From: DAOTVD01 sp034437075
GTDB lineage: Bacteria > Chloroflexota > Anaerolineae > Aggregatilineales > J027
Assembly: GCA_034437075.1 (NCBI GenBank)
Contig: DAOTVD010000152.1
Coordinates: forward strand, 1 to 14,703
Direction: 5' to 3'
Length of the DNA: 14,703 nucleotides
Shown here in pieces: positions 7,461 to 14,703 of this stretch; the stretch's first letter is position 1, and every line of letters begins with the position of its first letter. The notes below the pieces were generated by a model. It made no database searches, had not been told where the DNA came from, and saw only the letters and a program-made list of their open reading frames with translations. The translations under genes were made by a program, and so were the position numbers.

Positions 7461-7466
7461 TCCTCC
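7461..7466 (-). promoter_or_regulatory. Ribosome binding site deciding the TPR gene start
   Basis: GGAGGA on the minus strand, 5 nt from ATG 7455, favours this start over the longer one at 7503. Confidence 0.75.
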
Positions 7467-7478
7467 GTATGTCAGAAT

Positions 7479-7487
7479 AGTGTATCA
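7479..7487 (-). promoter_or_regulatory. Possible extended -10 element of the TPR gene
   Basis: On the minus strand TGA-TACACT has the TGn extension and a 4-of-6 -10 hexamer. It would give a leader of about 17 nt containing the ribosome binding site. No -35 at good spacing is seen. Confidence 0.25.
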
Positions 7488-7587
7488 AAAAGATGTCACC
7501 CATGGTGCAGTCGAGTAGACTAATAAAGAACGCCTACACCTGGCAAGGTTGGCGTAGCCTAAACGTATGCATGCGCCCTAGCGCCTG

Positions 7588-7596
7588 TGTTAGAAT
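7588..7596 (+). promoter_or_regulatory. Extended -10 promoter of the secreted repeat protein
   Basis: TGT-TAGAAT is an extended -10 with 5 of 6 consensus bases, about 50 nt before ATG 7646. No convincing -35 is present. An almost symmetric 12-mer (7564-7575, centred on ATGCAT) lies 12 bp upstream and could be a regulator site. Confidence 0.4.
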
Positions 7597-7645
7597 AGCG
7601 AGTTGGCGAAAATAAACACGAAATGAGTTTTCCCAGGATGAGACA

Positions 7646-10600
7646 ATGCACGCATTGACTATTTTTGCGATAACGCGCCCAGCCCGATTGGCATTGGTGG
7701 CGCTGATTTTGGCCGTGGGCGTTGTGGGGGGGCCGGTTGAAGCCATTGAACAAGCACCCACAACCCTGACGACCAGCCACCCACAAGTAACTGTCGTGGG
7801 GTCGTTGCGCGTCGAGCCGACGTATACCCTCTTTGGCGGCACGGCGGCTTACCCGGGCACGACATTCACCGTCACGGTAACCGATGCTGGGCGCAACGTC
7901 ACCTTTGGCCCCGGCAACGATGTGGCCTTGTTGCAGGTGCGGCGCAATGCCGACACCTACGAAAATGTGAACTTGGCCGAATCAACCACGACGGCGGGCA
8001 CCTTCAGCGGTCAGGTAGACATTAACACTGTGCTGCCTACTGACCCAGTGCCGACGGATACTGTGCGCTTCCGATATGTCGAATCGGCAGCCCTGGGCAG
8101 CAACGCGCGCGAGATCACCCTGGACATCGTTGGCACTACCGCCACCCTGACGGTGACCGAGAATGCCGTGCGCGGCACCAACATGACGGTGACCGTGGTG
8201 GATGGCGACCGCAGCTTGCAGGCCGGCGGCTCTAACGATCAGGTGACCGTCTCCGTGCAGAACCAATCCGAGGGCGGCGCGTTTGTCAATTTCATTTTGC
8301 AAGAGACGGCCACGGCGGGTACTTTTCAGGGCACCATCCTCAACACCGATAACACCATCCCGGGCGGAGTGGACGTAGACGACGTATTGCGCGTGCGCTA
8401 TGTAGACGAGTTTCGGGCGTCTGGGCAGACGAACACCGACGTGTTTGATACGCATGCGGTGCGCGGCACCGACGGGCAACTGTCCACCAACCCGAATGTG
8501 AATGTCTCGCCGACAGGCATCTTGACCGTTACGGTGGTGGATGCCGACCAAAACGCCACCAATGGTGACAGCAACGACACCATTCCCGCCGGGCGGGTGT
8601 TGGTGCGCGAAGTAGGCACTGCCAATCAGTTTAACCTACAACTGAATGAGACCAGCACAGCGGGCACCTTCCAGGGGCAGGGCAACCTGGCTACGCTGGG
8701 CCTGGCCACTGGCGAACAAATCGAAGTTATCTATACGGATGTGGGGACAGCGGCAGATAATGGCGCTACCCCCGACGGCACGCCCACCACAACCGACCGC
8801 ACCGTAGGCCCCATCGCGATCGGCCAGGGCGTTAATGGCCAGTTGATTGTGCCGCCTTCCGTGCCACGCGGCGGTACCTTCGAAATCCGCCTAGTGGATG
8901 CCGACCTAAACACCGGGCTTGCCAACCAAGACACCGGCACGAGTGTCTCGATTCGCATCTGTGAAGCGCCCACTTTCACCTGTGTGAACAACACCGTCAT
9001 TGTCTTGACCGAGCAGACCAACAACCAGGGCACTTTTGTGTTAAATTACTCGGCCATGTTGGCGAACTTCCCGAATATCGAGAACGGTGACCGCCTGCGC
9101 GTGCTGTATAACGACACGCCCACCGCCAGCGGGGTGACACCCGTCACCCGCCAAGCGGACATTACCATCGGCGGGCTGGATACGGCCACGATTGAATGGT
9201 CCCCGGTGGCGATCTTTGCTGCGCAATCTTCTACGATCACCGTGCGCGATGTTGACCAAAACGATACGCCTGGCGGGAATAACGATACGGTGCAGGTCAC
9301 GATTTGGAATGTGACCATCGACTCGCCCAAAAATACCTATACGCTGCAAGAAACGGGCACCGAAGGCGTGTTTAGCCTAGCGGTGAACTCGGGCGAACGC
9401 GGCTTGAATTCGCGCGTTGGGCATGTCATCCGCGCGCAATACAACGAAACAGTGACCCCCGACGGTAACCCCCGCACGATCACCGCCGACTTGAATATTG
9501 GCAATATCGGCACCTTAACGACCATCGAAGCGCCTGCTTCGCTCATCGTGGGGGGGACGATCAACTATATCGTGCGCGAGCCGAATCTTGGCAATACGGA
9601 ATCGATCACCGTCACGGTCACCAATACCCGTACTCAGGACTTCGAAACGCGCATTTTCGCGCGGCGCGGCGATCAAGAAGGCGTCTATGAAGGCACCGTC
9701 GCCACAGCCCTAACCCCGGATGACGCGCGCGAAGGGTTCCAGGATGGCATCATTAATGTTCAGCCGGGCGATACGTTGCGCATTAGCTACACAGACGCCA
9801 CAACCCCAGCAGGCCGCGAACAAGCGGTCACGGCAGATACGCGCATGGATTCGCGCCGCTCGCCCACCGTCTTTTGCAACCAACGCACGGGCACCACAAA
9901 CCCAGTTTGGAATGTGGCTTACTATGCCAACACCAGCCTAACCGACCCGGCAGTGCTGACGACGCAAGAATCGAACATGTCGATCAACTGGGGCAACACG
10001 GCCCCCTACCGGGCGGTGCCTGCCGATGGCTGGAGCGCGCGCTGGACGACCACGCTTAATTTCACCCAGGGCGGGCGCTTCCGGTTTCGCATCGGGGTGG
10101 ATGACGGCGTGCGCTTTTTCGTCAACGATCAAGTGGTGATCGACCAATTTGTGGGCGGTTCGTTCCGTGAATTCTTCGCGGATGTGAACCTGGAAGCGGG
10201 CGATAATCGCTTCACTATCGAGATGTTCGATGGCGCGGCGGACGCGGGCTTGCTGGCCGAATGCCTCTTTTTGGAAGACCCGGTGGCCGTGATCGACCCC
10301 AGCACGCAAGACGCGCGCGGCGGCTTCAATGTCGATTTCCTGTTCCCGTCCGAAATCGACTTTGACGAAGCGCGCGCGCATGTCGCGACCGGGCGCTTGC
10401 ACGTCCGCGCGAACCCCACCGTGCAGGCCGAGCGCATCGATATGGTCTTTTTGTATCAGTCCTTCCCCATTTTGGGCGTTACGGATGATAACGGGTGGTA
10501 TCTCATCGACCTGGGCGATGGCCGCACGGGGTGGGTGGCCACGCGCTTCATCTATCGCAACGAGCGCACGCCGGTGCGCATCTTCCCCAGCTTTGTAGGC

Positions 10601-10843
10601 TCGGAGGCCCAACTGCCCAACATCGAAGTAACGGGCTTTGCGACCGAAGAATTGGTGATCCGTAGCGCGCCGCGCACGGGTAACGAAGTCGGCATTTTGC
10701 CCCAAGATGCCGCCTTCTTGATCGTGGCGCGCTCGCAAAGTGGTGCGTGGTATCGCATCGACTATCAAGGTATCAATGGCTGGGTCTTTTCGCCCTTCGT
10801 TGTTCTGACTAACGGCACTGTCCAAGACTTACCGCGCGAATAG
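7646..10843 (+). CDS. Large secreted surface protein: six beta-sandwich repeats, PA14-like domain, two SH3-like domains
   Basis: The 1065-residue protein starts at ATG 7646, with AGGA (7635-7638) 7 nt upstream. Residues 1-34 look like a signal peptide (Arg at 11 and 14, hydrophobic LALVALILAVGVV, cleavage near VEA-IEQ). Six repeats of about 110 residues follow (52-161, 163-276, 276-392, 397-508, 511-618, 621-730). A PA14-like domain spans about 743-877 (W755, DDG at 819-821, possible disulfide C744-C873); PA14 domains often bind glycans. Two bacterial SH3-like domains follow at about 911-972 and 994-1056, each ending in GWV; such domains often bind cell wall. The likely role is a cell-wall-associated adhesin or binding protein. 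No transmembrane anchor, LPXTG motif or catalytic domain is seen, so retention may rest on the SH3 domains. It stands alone, divergent from the TPR gene and followed by a strong hairpin. Confidence 0.85.
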   Translation: MHALTIFAITRPARLALVALILAVGVVGGPVEAIEQAPTTLTTSHPQVTVVGSLRVEPTYTLFGGTAAYPGTTFTVTVTDAGRNVTFGPGNDVALLQVRRNADTYENVNLAESTTTAGTFSGQVDINTVLPTDPVPTDTVRFRYVESAALGSNAREITLDIVGTTATLTVTENAVRGTNMTVTVVDGDRSLQAGGSNDQVTVSVQNQSEGGAFVNFILQETATAGTFQGTILNTDNTIPGGVDVDDVLRVRYVDEFRASGQTNTDVFDTHAVRGTDGQLSTNPNVNVSPTGILTVTVVDADQNATNGDSNDTIPAGRVLVREVGTANQFNLQLNETSTAGTFQGQGNLATLGLATGEQIEVIYTDVGTAADNGATPDGTPTTTDRTVGPIAIGQGVNGQLIVPPSVPRGGTFEIRLVDADLNTGLANQDTGTSVSIRICEAPTFTCVNNTVIVLTEQTNNQGTFVLNYSAMLANFPNIENGDRLRVLYNDTPTASGVTPVTRQADITIGGLDTATIEWSPVAIFAAQSSTITVRDVDQNDTPGGNNDTVQVTIWNVTIDSPKNTYTLQETGTEGVFSLAVNSGERGLNSRVGHVIRAQYNETVTPDGNPRTITADLNIGNIGTLTTIEAPASLIVGGTINYIVREPNLGNTESITVTVTNTRTQDFETRIFARRGDQEGVYEGTVATALTPDDAREGFQDGIINVQPGDTLRISYTDATTPAGREQAVTADTRMDSRRSPTVFCNQRTGTTNPVWNVAYYANTSLTDPAVLTTQESNMSINWGNTAPYRAVPADGWSARWTTTLNFTQGGRFRFRIGVDDGVRFFVNDQVVIDQFVGGSFREFFADVNLEAGDNRFTIEMFDGAADAGLLAECLFLEDPVAVIDPSTQDARGGFNVDFLFPSEIDFDEARAHVATGRLHVRANPTVQAERIDMVFLYQSFPILGVTDDNGWYLIDLGDGRTGWVATRFIYRNERTPVRIFPSFVGSEAQLPNIEVTGFATEELVIRSAPRTGNEVGILPQDAAFLIVARSQSGAWYRIDYQGINGWVFSPFVVLTNGTVQDLPRE
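7799..9835 (+). repeat. Six tandem protein repeats of about 110 residues
   Basis: Each unit has the order: small-residue strand, V.D.D.N acidic turn (VVDADQN, VVDGDRS, LVDADLN, RDVDQND), Asn/Asp-rich loop, L.ET....GTF.G strand pair (LQETATAGTF, LNETSTAGTF, LQETGTEGVF), then D.LRV.Y.D. The acidic turn looks able to bind Ca2+, but that is inferred. Unit 1 has TDAGRN and unit 6 has REPNLGN with RRGDQEGV, so the end units have lost parts of the motif. Unit 4 carries a cysteine pair (C439, C446). DNA identity between units is low, which argues for old duplication rather than recent expansion. Confidence 0.8.
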
Positions 10844-10851
10844 CGCGTGCC

Positions 10852-10881
10852 CCAGGCCGAGCCCCGGCGGGTTTGGCCTGG
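10852..10881 (+). terminator. Strong GC-rich hairpin after the surface protein gene
   Basis: A 13-bp stem (10852-10864 with 10869-10881), containing two G-U pairs, closes a CGGC tetraloop 8 nt after the stop codon. There is no downstream T-tract, so it is either a non-canonical terminator or an mRNA-stabilising 3' hairpin. Confidence 0.5.
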
Positions 10882-10884
10882 CGG

Positions 10885-10928
10885 GGTTCACCTGCCGCTA
10901 AGCCCATAAGGTTGGGGGTGGGTGAACC
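10885..10928. repeat. Inverted repeat downstream of the first hairpin
   Basis: GGTTCACC (10885-10892) and GGTGAACC (10921-10928) are exact inverted complements 28 bp apart. GAACCCC at 10929-10935 is a competing partner for GGGGTTC at 10883-10889, so two mutually exclusive foldings are possible. The function is unknown; it may assist termination. Confidence 0.4.
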
Positions 10929-10938
10929 GAACCCCTCA

Positions 10939-10961
10939 CGCTAGCCGCCTAGCCGCTAGCG
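10939..10961. promoter_or_regulatory. 23-bp dyad (7-9-7) just upstream of the binding-protein promoter
   Basis: CGCTAGC (10939-10945) and GCTAGCG (10955-10961) are exact inverted complements separated by 9 bp, and the centre holds a third TAGCC copy. It ends 5 bp before the proposed -35 box, a position typical of an activator site. The arm and spacer lengths match the dyad at 4045-4067. Confidence 0.45.
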
Positions 10962-10966
10962 CGGTC

Positions 10967-10996
10967 TTGTCGATTAACAGCCCATGCCCGTATAGT
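10967..10996 (+). promoter_or_regulatory. Sigma70-type promoter of the solute-binding protein gene
   Basis: TTGTCG (10967-10972, 4 of 6) and TATAGT (10991-10996, 5 of 6) are 18 bp apart, the same spacing as in the hydrolase promoter. The start would fall near 11003, about 26 nt before ATG 11029. Confidence 0.5.
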
Positions 10997-11028
10997 CTAT
11001 CCATATCACCTAACCAAGGGAGAACACC

Positions 11029-12303
11029 ATGCGACACCGATTAGGGCGCTTGATGGCGCTCGTCATGTTGGGGGGCGCGCTGGCCGCCTGCACGAGCGAT
11101 GACGACGCCGCCGAAGACACCGCGTCCGAGGCCACGGCTGCCGTGGCGGCCACGGCCAGCACCGCCCCCCTGCAAACCACGACGGAGGCGCGCCTGGGTG
11201 CCTGGGAGGCTTGCGCTACGCCCCAGAATCTGCCCGAGTCGATCCCGTTGGGCGTGAATTTGGGCCTGACGGGCGTCACGGCGCAATATAGCATTCCCCA
11301 ACAGCAGGGAATTCAATTGGCCATCGACGAAATCAACAGCAGTGGCTATCTGAACGGCGCGACGCTGCGCGGCATTTACGAAGATAGCGGCGATAACAAC
11401 GAAGGTGCCATCGCGGCTATGGAAAAACTCATTGATGAGGATGAGGTCATCGGCGTTATCGGGCCGAGTTTCTCGCGCCAGGCATTCGCCGCCGACCCGG
11501 TCGCGCAAGAGGCCGGGATTCCGGTGATCGGCGTGACGAACTTGGCCGCAGGCATCACGGCTATGGGGCCGTTTATCTTTCGCGTGGGGCTGCTGGACGA
11601 CGCCCAAATCCGCGCGGCGGTGGAAGAACTGCACACCTTTGGCGTTGTGAACGAGGCCGCGCTCATTTATAGCGATAACGACGATTTTACCGTTACAGGT
11701 GCAGAAGTGTTTCGGGAGATCAGCGCGGAACTGAATATCGACATCGTGCGCGAAGAAACTTTCCAGACTGGCGAGGTCGATTTTAACGCCCAACTGACCA
11801 ACCTCATCGCCGCCGAGCCGGACGCTATCTTCATGGCTGCGCTCATCGCGGAGGCGATCCCGTTAGTGAACCAAACCCGCGAGTTGGGCTACGAAGGTAT
11901 CATCGTGGGCAACAATGGTTTTAACGCGCCGGGCCTGCTGGCCGAAAGCGGCGACAATGCCGAGGGCATCGTCATCGGCGCGGCCTGGCATGTTAGTTCC
12001 GATAACCCGCTCAATATGCAATTCGTGGCCGATTACCAGACACGCTTTAACGCATTGCCCGATCAATTTGCCGCCCAAGCCTATACCGCGGCCTGGCTTT
12101 TCGCCACCGCGTTGCGCTGCGGGGATTCCGCTGCGCCAGACGACATCCGTGCTCAACTGACGCGCATCGAAGATTTTGCGACGCCCTTGGGCGATTTCTC
12201 GTTTAACGACCAACGCGACCCCGTGCACGCGGCCACCGCCCAAATCGTTATGGATGGCCAATTCGAAATTCTAACGCGCGCACGTTTCGAAGAAGCGTAT
12301 TAG
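11029..12303 (+). CDS. Solute-binding lipoprotein of the branched-chain amino acid ABC type (Peripla_BP_6-like)
   Basis: The 424-residue protein begins with a lipoprotein signal: basic MRHRLGR, a hydrophobic core and lipobox LAAC, giving lipidated C21 and anchoring outside the membrane. A low-complexity Ala/Ser/Thr/Asp linker (22-56) follows. The binding domain spans about 71-415: IPLGVNLGLTG, the GIQLAIDEIN helix, VIGVIGPSFSRQAFA (ligand-binding Ser region of LivJ-type proteins), then IPVIGVTN and YEGIIVGNNGFN. C62 and C364 may pair. Family members deliver amino acids, amides or urea to LivHMGF permeases, but no permease or ATPase gene lies in this window, so it is an orphan here; the transporter could be elsewhere or the protein could act as a sensor. 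ATG 11029 follows AGGGAG by 6 nt. The kinase gene begins 66 bp downstream on the same strand. Confidence 0.88.
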   Translation: MRHRLGRLMALVMLGGALAACTSDDDAAEDTASEATAAVAATASTAPLQTTTEARLGAWEACATPQNLPESIPLGVNLGLTGVTAQYSIPQQQGIQLAIDEINSSGYLNGATLRGIYEDSGDNNEGAIAAMEKLIDEDEVIGVIGPSFSRQAFAADPVAQEAGIPVIGVTNLAAGITAMGPFIFRVGLLDDAQIRAAVEELHTFGVVNEAALIYSDNDDFTVTGAEVFREISAELNIDIVREETFQTGEVDFNAQLTNLIAAEPDAIFMAALIAEAIPLVNQTRELGYEGIIVGNNGFNAPGLLAESGDNAEGIVIGAAWHVSSDNPLNMQFVADYQTRFNALPDQFAAQAYTAAWLFATALRCGDSAAPDDIRAQLTRIEDFATPLGDFSFNDQRDPVHAATAQIVMDGQFEILTRARFEEAY

Positions 12304-12304
12304 G

Positions 12305-12335
12305 TAGGTTATACTAGCGTTGGAGGATAGGTTAT
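12305..12335 (+). promoter_or_regulatory. Possible -10 box and direct repeat before the kinase gene
   Basis: TATACT (12310-12315, 5 of 6) could be a -10 box for the kinase, though the best -35 (TTTCGA, 19 bp upstream, inside the previous gene) is weak. TAGGTTAT occurs twice, at 12305-12312 and 12328-12335, 23 bp apart (about two helical turns). Without this promoter the kinase would be read from the binding-protein promoter, since no terminator is seen between them. Confidence 0.25.
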
Positions 12336-12369
12336 TTTGCATTTCAGGGTTTGACTAGAGGAGCAGGCC

Positions 12370-13248
12370 ATGCCATCCACCTTAAGCGGACAAATCTTCG
12401 GCGGGTACACCGTGCAAGACCATATTCAGCGCGGCGCGTTTGGCGATGTATACAAAGGCCAGGGGCCAGACGGCACGCTCGTAGCCATCAAATTTTTGAT
12501 GGATGGCTTAAACGAAGATGCGCGTATGCGTTTTATACGCGAGATTCAGATGAGCCAAAATCTGACGCATCCGCATATTTTGCCCATCCTGCATTATGGC
12601 TATCAGGCGGGCAAGCTGTTTATGATTATGCCGCTCATCGTGGGGCCCAGCTTGCACGAATTGCTCGAAAAAGAGCGTTTTTCGCCCCAGGATGCCGACC
12701 GCTTTGTGGCTCATATCTGTGGCGCGTTGACGGCAGGCCACGCGGCCAACATCATCCACCGGGACTTAAAGCCCGAGAATATCCTGGTGGATACGACCAC
12801 ACCGGGCGACTATCACTACTATCTCATTGATTTCGGCCTGGCCAAGCGCCCTGGCATCGACCAGACCCTGACCATCGCCGGGGCCAGTGTGGGTACGCCG
12901 CACTACACCGCGCCGGAATCCATCACGCGCAAGGATGACCAACCGCCGGACTTTCGGGCCGACCTGTATAGCCTGGGTGTGATCTTATACGAAATGCTGC
13001 TGGGCGAACTGCCCTTCGATGACGACAACGTTATGACCATCGTGCGCGCGCATCTGTTTCAAGAGCCCCCCCGGCCCACGGCGATCATGCGCAACTTCCC
13101 GCCCGAGCTAGAGTCCGTCATCCTCAGCGCACTAGCCAAAGACCCCGCCGCGCGCCCGCCCAGCGCCGAGGCCCTGCACCTGGCCTATCAAGAAGCCCTG
13201 GCCGCCCTGACGCCCGACCAGCGCACCGCGTTTTACTGGGTGCGCTAA
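12370..13248 (+). CDS. Minimal soluble Ser/Thr protein kinase (Hanks type)
   Basis: The 292-residue protein is one kinase domain with almost nothing added. Visible motifs: glycine loop RGAFGDVYKG (21-30), ATP-binding lysine K41 in VAIK, helix C glutamate E58, catalytic loop HRDLKPEN (130-137, base D132), DFG (154-156), and activation segment GTPHYTAPE (175-183) of the RD type, which implies control by phosphorylation. The first glycine of GxGxxG is Gln (Q20), a mild departure. Unlike PknB it has no transmembrane segment and no PASTA, TPR or other sensor domain, so it should be cytosolic and must receive its signal from a partner. ATG 12370 follows GAGGAG (12358-12363) by 6 nt. It lies 66 bp after the binding-lipoprotein gene and its TAA overlaps the stop codon of the opposing glycosidase gene. 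Confidence 0.92.
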   Translation: MPSTLSGQIFGGYTVQDHIQRGAFGDVYKGQGPDGTLVAIKFLMDGLNEDARMRFIREIQMSQNLTHPHILPILHYGYQAGKLFMIMPLIVGPSLHELLEKERFSPQDADRFVAHICGALTAGHAANIIHRDLKPENILVDTTTPGDYHYYLIDFGLAKRPGIDQTLTIAGASVGTPHYTAPESITRKDDQPPDFRADLYSLGVILYEMLLGELPFDDDNVMTIVRAHLFQEPPRPTAIMRNFPPELESVILSALAKDPAARPPSAEALHLAYQEALAALTPDQRTAFYWVR

Positions 13249-14703
13249 CTCACCCAGAATTGCTGGCCCCACCTGCGATAGACGTTAAACAGCGCGTCCC
13301 AGTCGTGGGTGGGCAACTGGTCATCATTGGCGGGCCCTTTGTGCATGCCAGAGTCAAAATCCCCGACGCCGATATTCCCATCCGTGGCAGAAAAAGCCCA
13401 TTGCATGCACCCGGCTACGCCCAGGCCGAACCATTCATCCAACGCGCGAGAAACCCACCCGGCGGCATCGCCCCGCCCCTTGCCGCCCACCGGCCCCATT
13501 TCTTCGATGACCAACGGCTTGCGCCAGACCGCGCGCGCGCGCTGGGCTTCGAGGCGTCCGTGGCTATCGTTATGGCCCAGGGTTTTGGCCATGTCGTTTT
13601 TGTATTGATAGCTGTGTACGGTGGCGAAATCGAGCGTGTCGAGGCCGTAGAGCGCATCGGCATAGCGCTTGCCATGGTAGGCATTGCGCACAAAAAGATG
13701 ATACGCGGACTCAATGCTGGTGGTGATGAGGTGGCCGGGCGCCAGGCTACGCACGATCTCGCTCGTGTGGCGGAAAAAGTCCAGAAAGGCCAGGCAATCC
13801 GCCTGTGAGGTGGTGGGGGGGATGTACGGGTGCACCTGCGCCTCGTTGATGATGCCCCACGCAAAGACGGATTCATGCTCGCCTAGCGCGCCAACGACGT
13901 CCTCAATAAAGGGGATTAAGGTTTTACGATAGCCCTCGTAATAGTATTTCATATTGTACAGGTTATCAGGATTGCGATAGTACGCGACGTCGGTCGGCGC
14001 GACGTTGAAATTACTCCATTTGGCGTCATCTAGGGTGATGAGCGCGTACATATCCCGGTCGCGGGCTTTGTCCAGCACGGTTTTAATGCGCGTGATGGCT
14101 TCTGCGCTGCTGGTGCGTTCGCGGCCATCTGGGGCGCGATTATAAGGTGCATACAGCCGGAAGACCTGCGCGCCCATCGCCTTAGCGGTATCCAGTTGTT
14201 GGTCAATGTGTTGGGGTTGGGGCCAGGGCAGCCAGGTGGGGTAGTTATAGTATGCCAGTTCGCGCAGGTTGACGCCCACAAAGCGGAAGGGCTGGCCATC
14301 CAGGCGAAAGCCGCCATTCTCTACCGTAAAACGCCCCCGCGCGGGGGTGGGCGCGATGGGCTCGCGCGTCTGGCGATGCAGCATGGCGATAATCGAGAGC
14401 GTAATTTCTTCGTGCAAGCCCAGTTGGCTGATGGGCGCCCCGCGATAGGGTTGGTTATCGTCGGGCAAATCGGCTAGGTTGGCTTCGCGCAGCCAAGCAG
14501 CGACTTGCTCGGGCACGTTCAGCACTTCGGCAGCCAGGCGAAACGCGCGGCGCAACATGCCATTGCTGAAGCTTTCCGGCGGTTCGGGGATGTCGTGCGT
14601 ACGGATGATGAGTTCATCGGGTAGCGGTTGGCGACCAGCACCGCGCCATTCCATAAACATCAACAGGTCGTTCAGGTTCGCGCTGCGTTCGATGATCCAC
14701 AGC
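13245..14703 (-). CDS. Clan GH-A glycoside hydrolase (GH5-like, mannanase/cellulase type), 5' end outside the window
   Basis: The frame is open through the right edge: 14 codons precede the ATG at 14663, which has no ribosome binding site, so the true start is probably off the window. Numbering from that ATG, a TIM barrel spans about 110-472: N-terminal strand FRLDGQPFRFVGVN, then FRLYAP (R169), acid/base E274 in IINEAQ, HSYQY (H350), nucleophile E388 in VIEEMG and MQWAFSA (W422). These are the clan GH-A retaining-glycosidase landmarks and resemble beta-mannanases or cellulases of GH5; the polysaccharide is not certain. About 110 residues before the barrel form a mostly helical region I do not recognise. 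No signal peptide is visible in this part. It ends FWVS; its TAG (13245-13247) overlaps the kinase TAA (13246-13248). Confidence 0.85.
   Translation of the reverse strand, partial: LWIIERSANLNDLLMFMEWRGAGRQPLPDELIIRTHDIPEPPESFSNGMLRRAFRLAAEVLNVPEQVAAWLREANLADLPDDNQPYRGAPISQLGLHEEITLSIIAMLHRQTREPIAPTPARGRFTVENGGFRLDGQPFRFVGVNLRELAYYNYPTWLPWPQPQHIDQQLDTAKAMGAQVFRLYAPYNRAPDGRERTSSAEAITRIKTVLDKARDRDMYALITLDDAKWSNFNVAPTDVAYYRNPDNLYNMKYYYEGYRKTLIPFIEDVVGALGEHESVFAWGIINEAQVHPYIPPTTSQADCLAFLDFFRHTSEIVRSLAPGHLITTSIESAYHLFVRNAYHGKRYADALYGLDTLDFATVHSYQYKNDMAKTLGHNDSHGRLEAQRARAVWRKPLVIEEMGPVGGKGRGDAAGWVSRALDEWFGLGVAGCMQWAFSATDGNIGVGDFDSGMHKGPANDDQLPTHDWDALFNVYRRWGQQFWVS

Noticed and set aside
7456..7503. 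Longer start for the TPR protein at 7503
   Set aside because: The GGAGGA site is placed for ATG 7455, and the additional 16 residues do not fit the TPR pattern.
9938..10825. Long minus-strand open frame (295 codons) opposite the surface protein
   Set aside because: It is antisense to well-supported PA14 and SH3-like coding sequence, is rich in His and Arg as expected of a GC-rich shadow frame, and has no motif.
10883..10935. tRNA gene suggested by GGTTCACC-like arms
   Set aside because: No cloverleaf, anticodon arm or acceptor stem can be drawn; the sequence is explained as an inverted repeat.
1..14703. Mobile element, prophage or CRISPR array
   Set aside because: No transposase, integrase, spaced direct repeats, terminal inverted repeats or tRNA attachment site was found, and the coding style is uniform over the window.

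Overview
The window looks like a stretch of a GC-rich bacterial chromosome. Its gene repertoire (a cysteine-rich PBP2-type transpeptidase, a permease with EIIA-like and TrkA-C-like domains, a PA14 plus SH3 surface protein, a small soluble Ser/Thr kinase) resembles Chloroflexota of the Anaerolineae type. That placement is an inference from gene content, not a phylogenetic result. No rRNA, tRNA, CRISPR array, insertion sequence or integrase was found, and composition looks even throughout.

Layout from left to right. (1) 1-795 (+): C-terminal part of a class B penicillin-binding protein, cut by the window edge. (2) 880-1641 (+): an alpha/beta hydrolase of the dienelactone hydrolase type whose nucleophile position is aspartate; it has its own promoter with a dyad over the -10 box. 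(3) 1684-3888 (-): an APC permease fused to an EIIA-like domain that has lost its phospho-histidine, and to a TrkA-C-like domain. (4) 4216-6417 (+): a bacterial cation-chloride cotransporter (SLC12-like), divergent from (3) across a 327-bp regulatory gap. (5) 6424-7455 (-): a protein of nine uninterrupted TPRs. (6) 7646-10843 (+): a 1065-residue secreted protein with six beta-sandwich repeats, a PA14-like domain and two SH3-like domains. (7) 11029-12303 (+): a lipoprotein solute-binding protein of the branched-chain amino acid type with no transporter genes beside it. (8) 12370-13248 (+): a minimal soluble Ser/Thr protein kinase. (9) 13245-14703 (-): a clan GH-A (GH5-like) glycoside hydrolase running off the right edge, whose stop codon overlaps that of the kinase.

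The genes mix envelope work (PBP, surface protein, solute-binding lipoprotein), ion or amino-acid transport with cytosolic regulatory tails (the divergent pair), and regulation (kinase). Most genes appear to be transcribed singly; only the binding protein and kinase are plausibly co-transcribed. The points most worth a second look are the Asp nucleophile in the hydrolase, the His-to-Asn change in the EIIA-like domain of the permease, the six-repeat surface protein, the solute-binding protein/kinase pair, and two 23-bp dyads of the same 7-9-7 design upstream of the cotransporter and the binding protein. No clearly new multi-gene defence or mobile system is visible.
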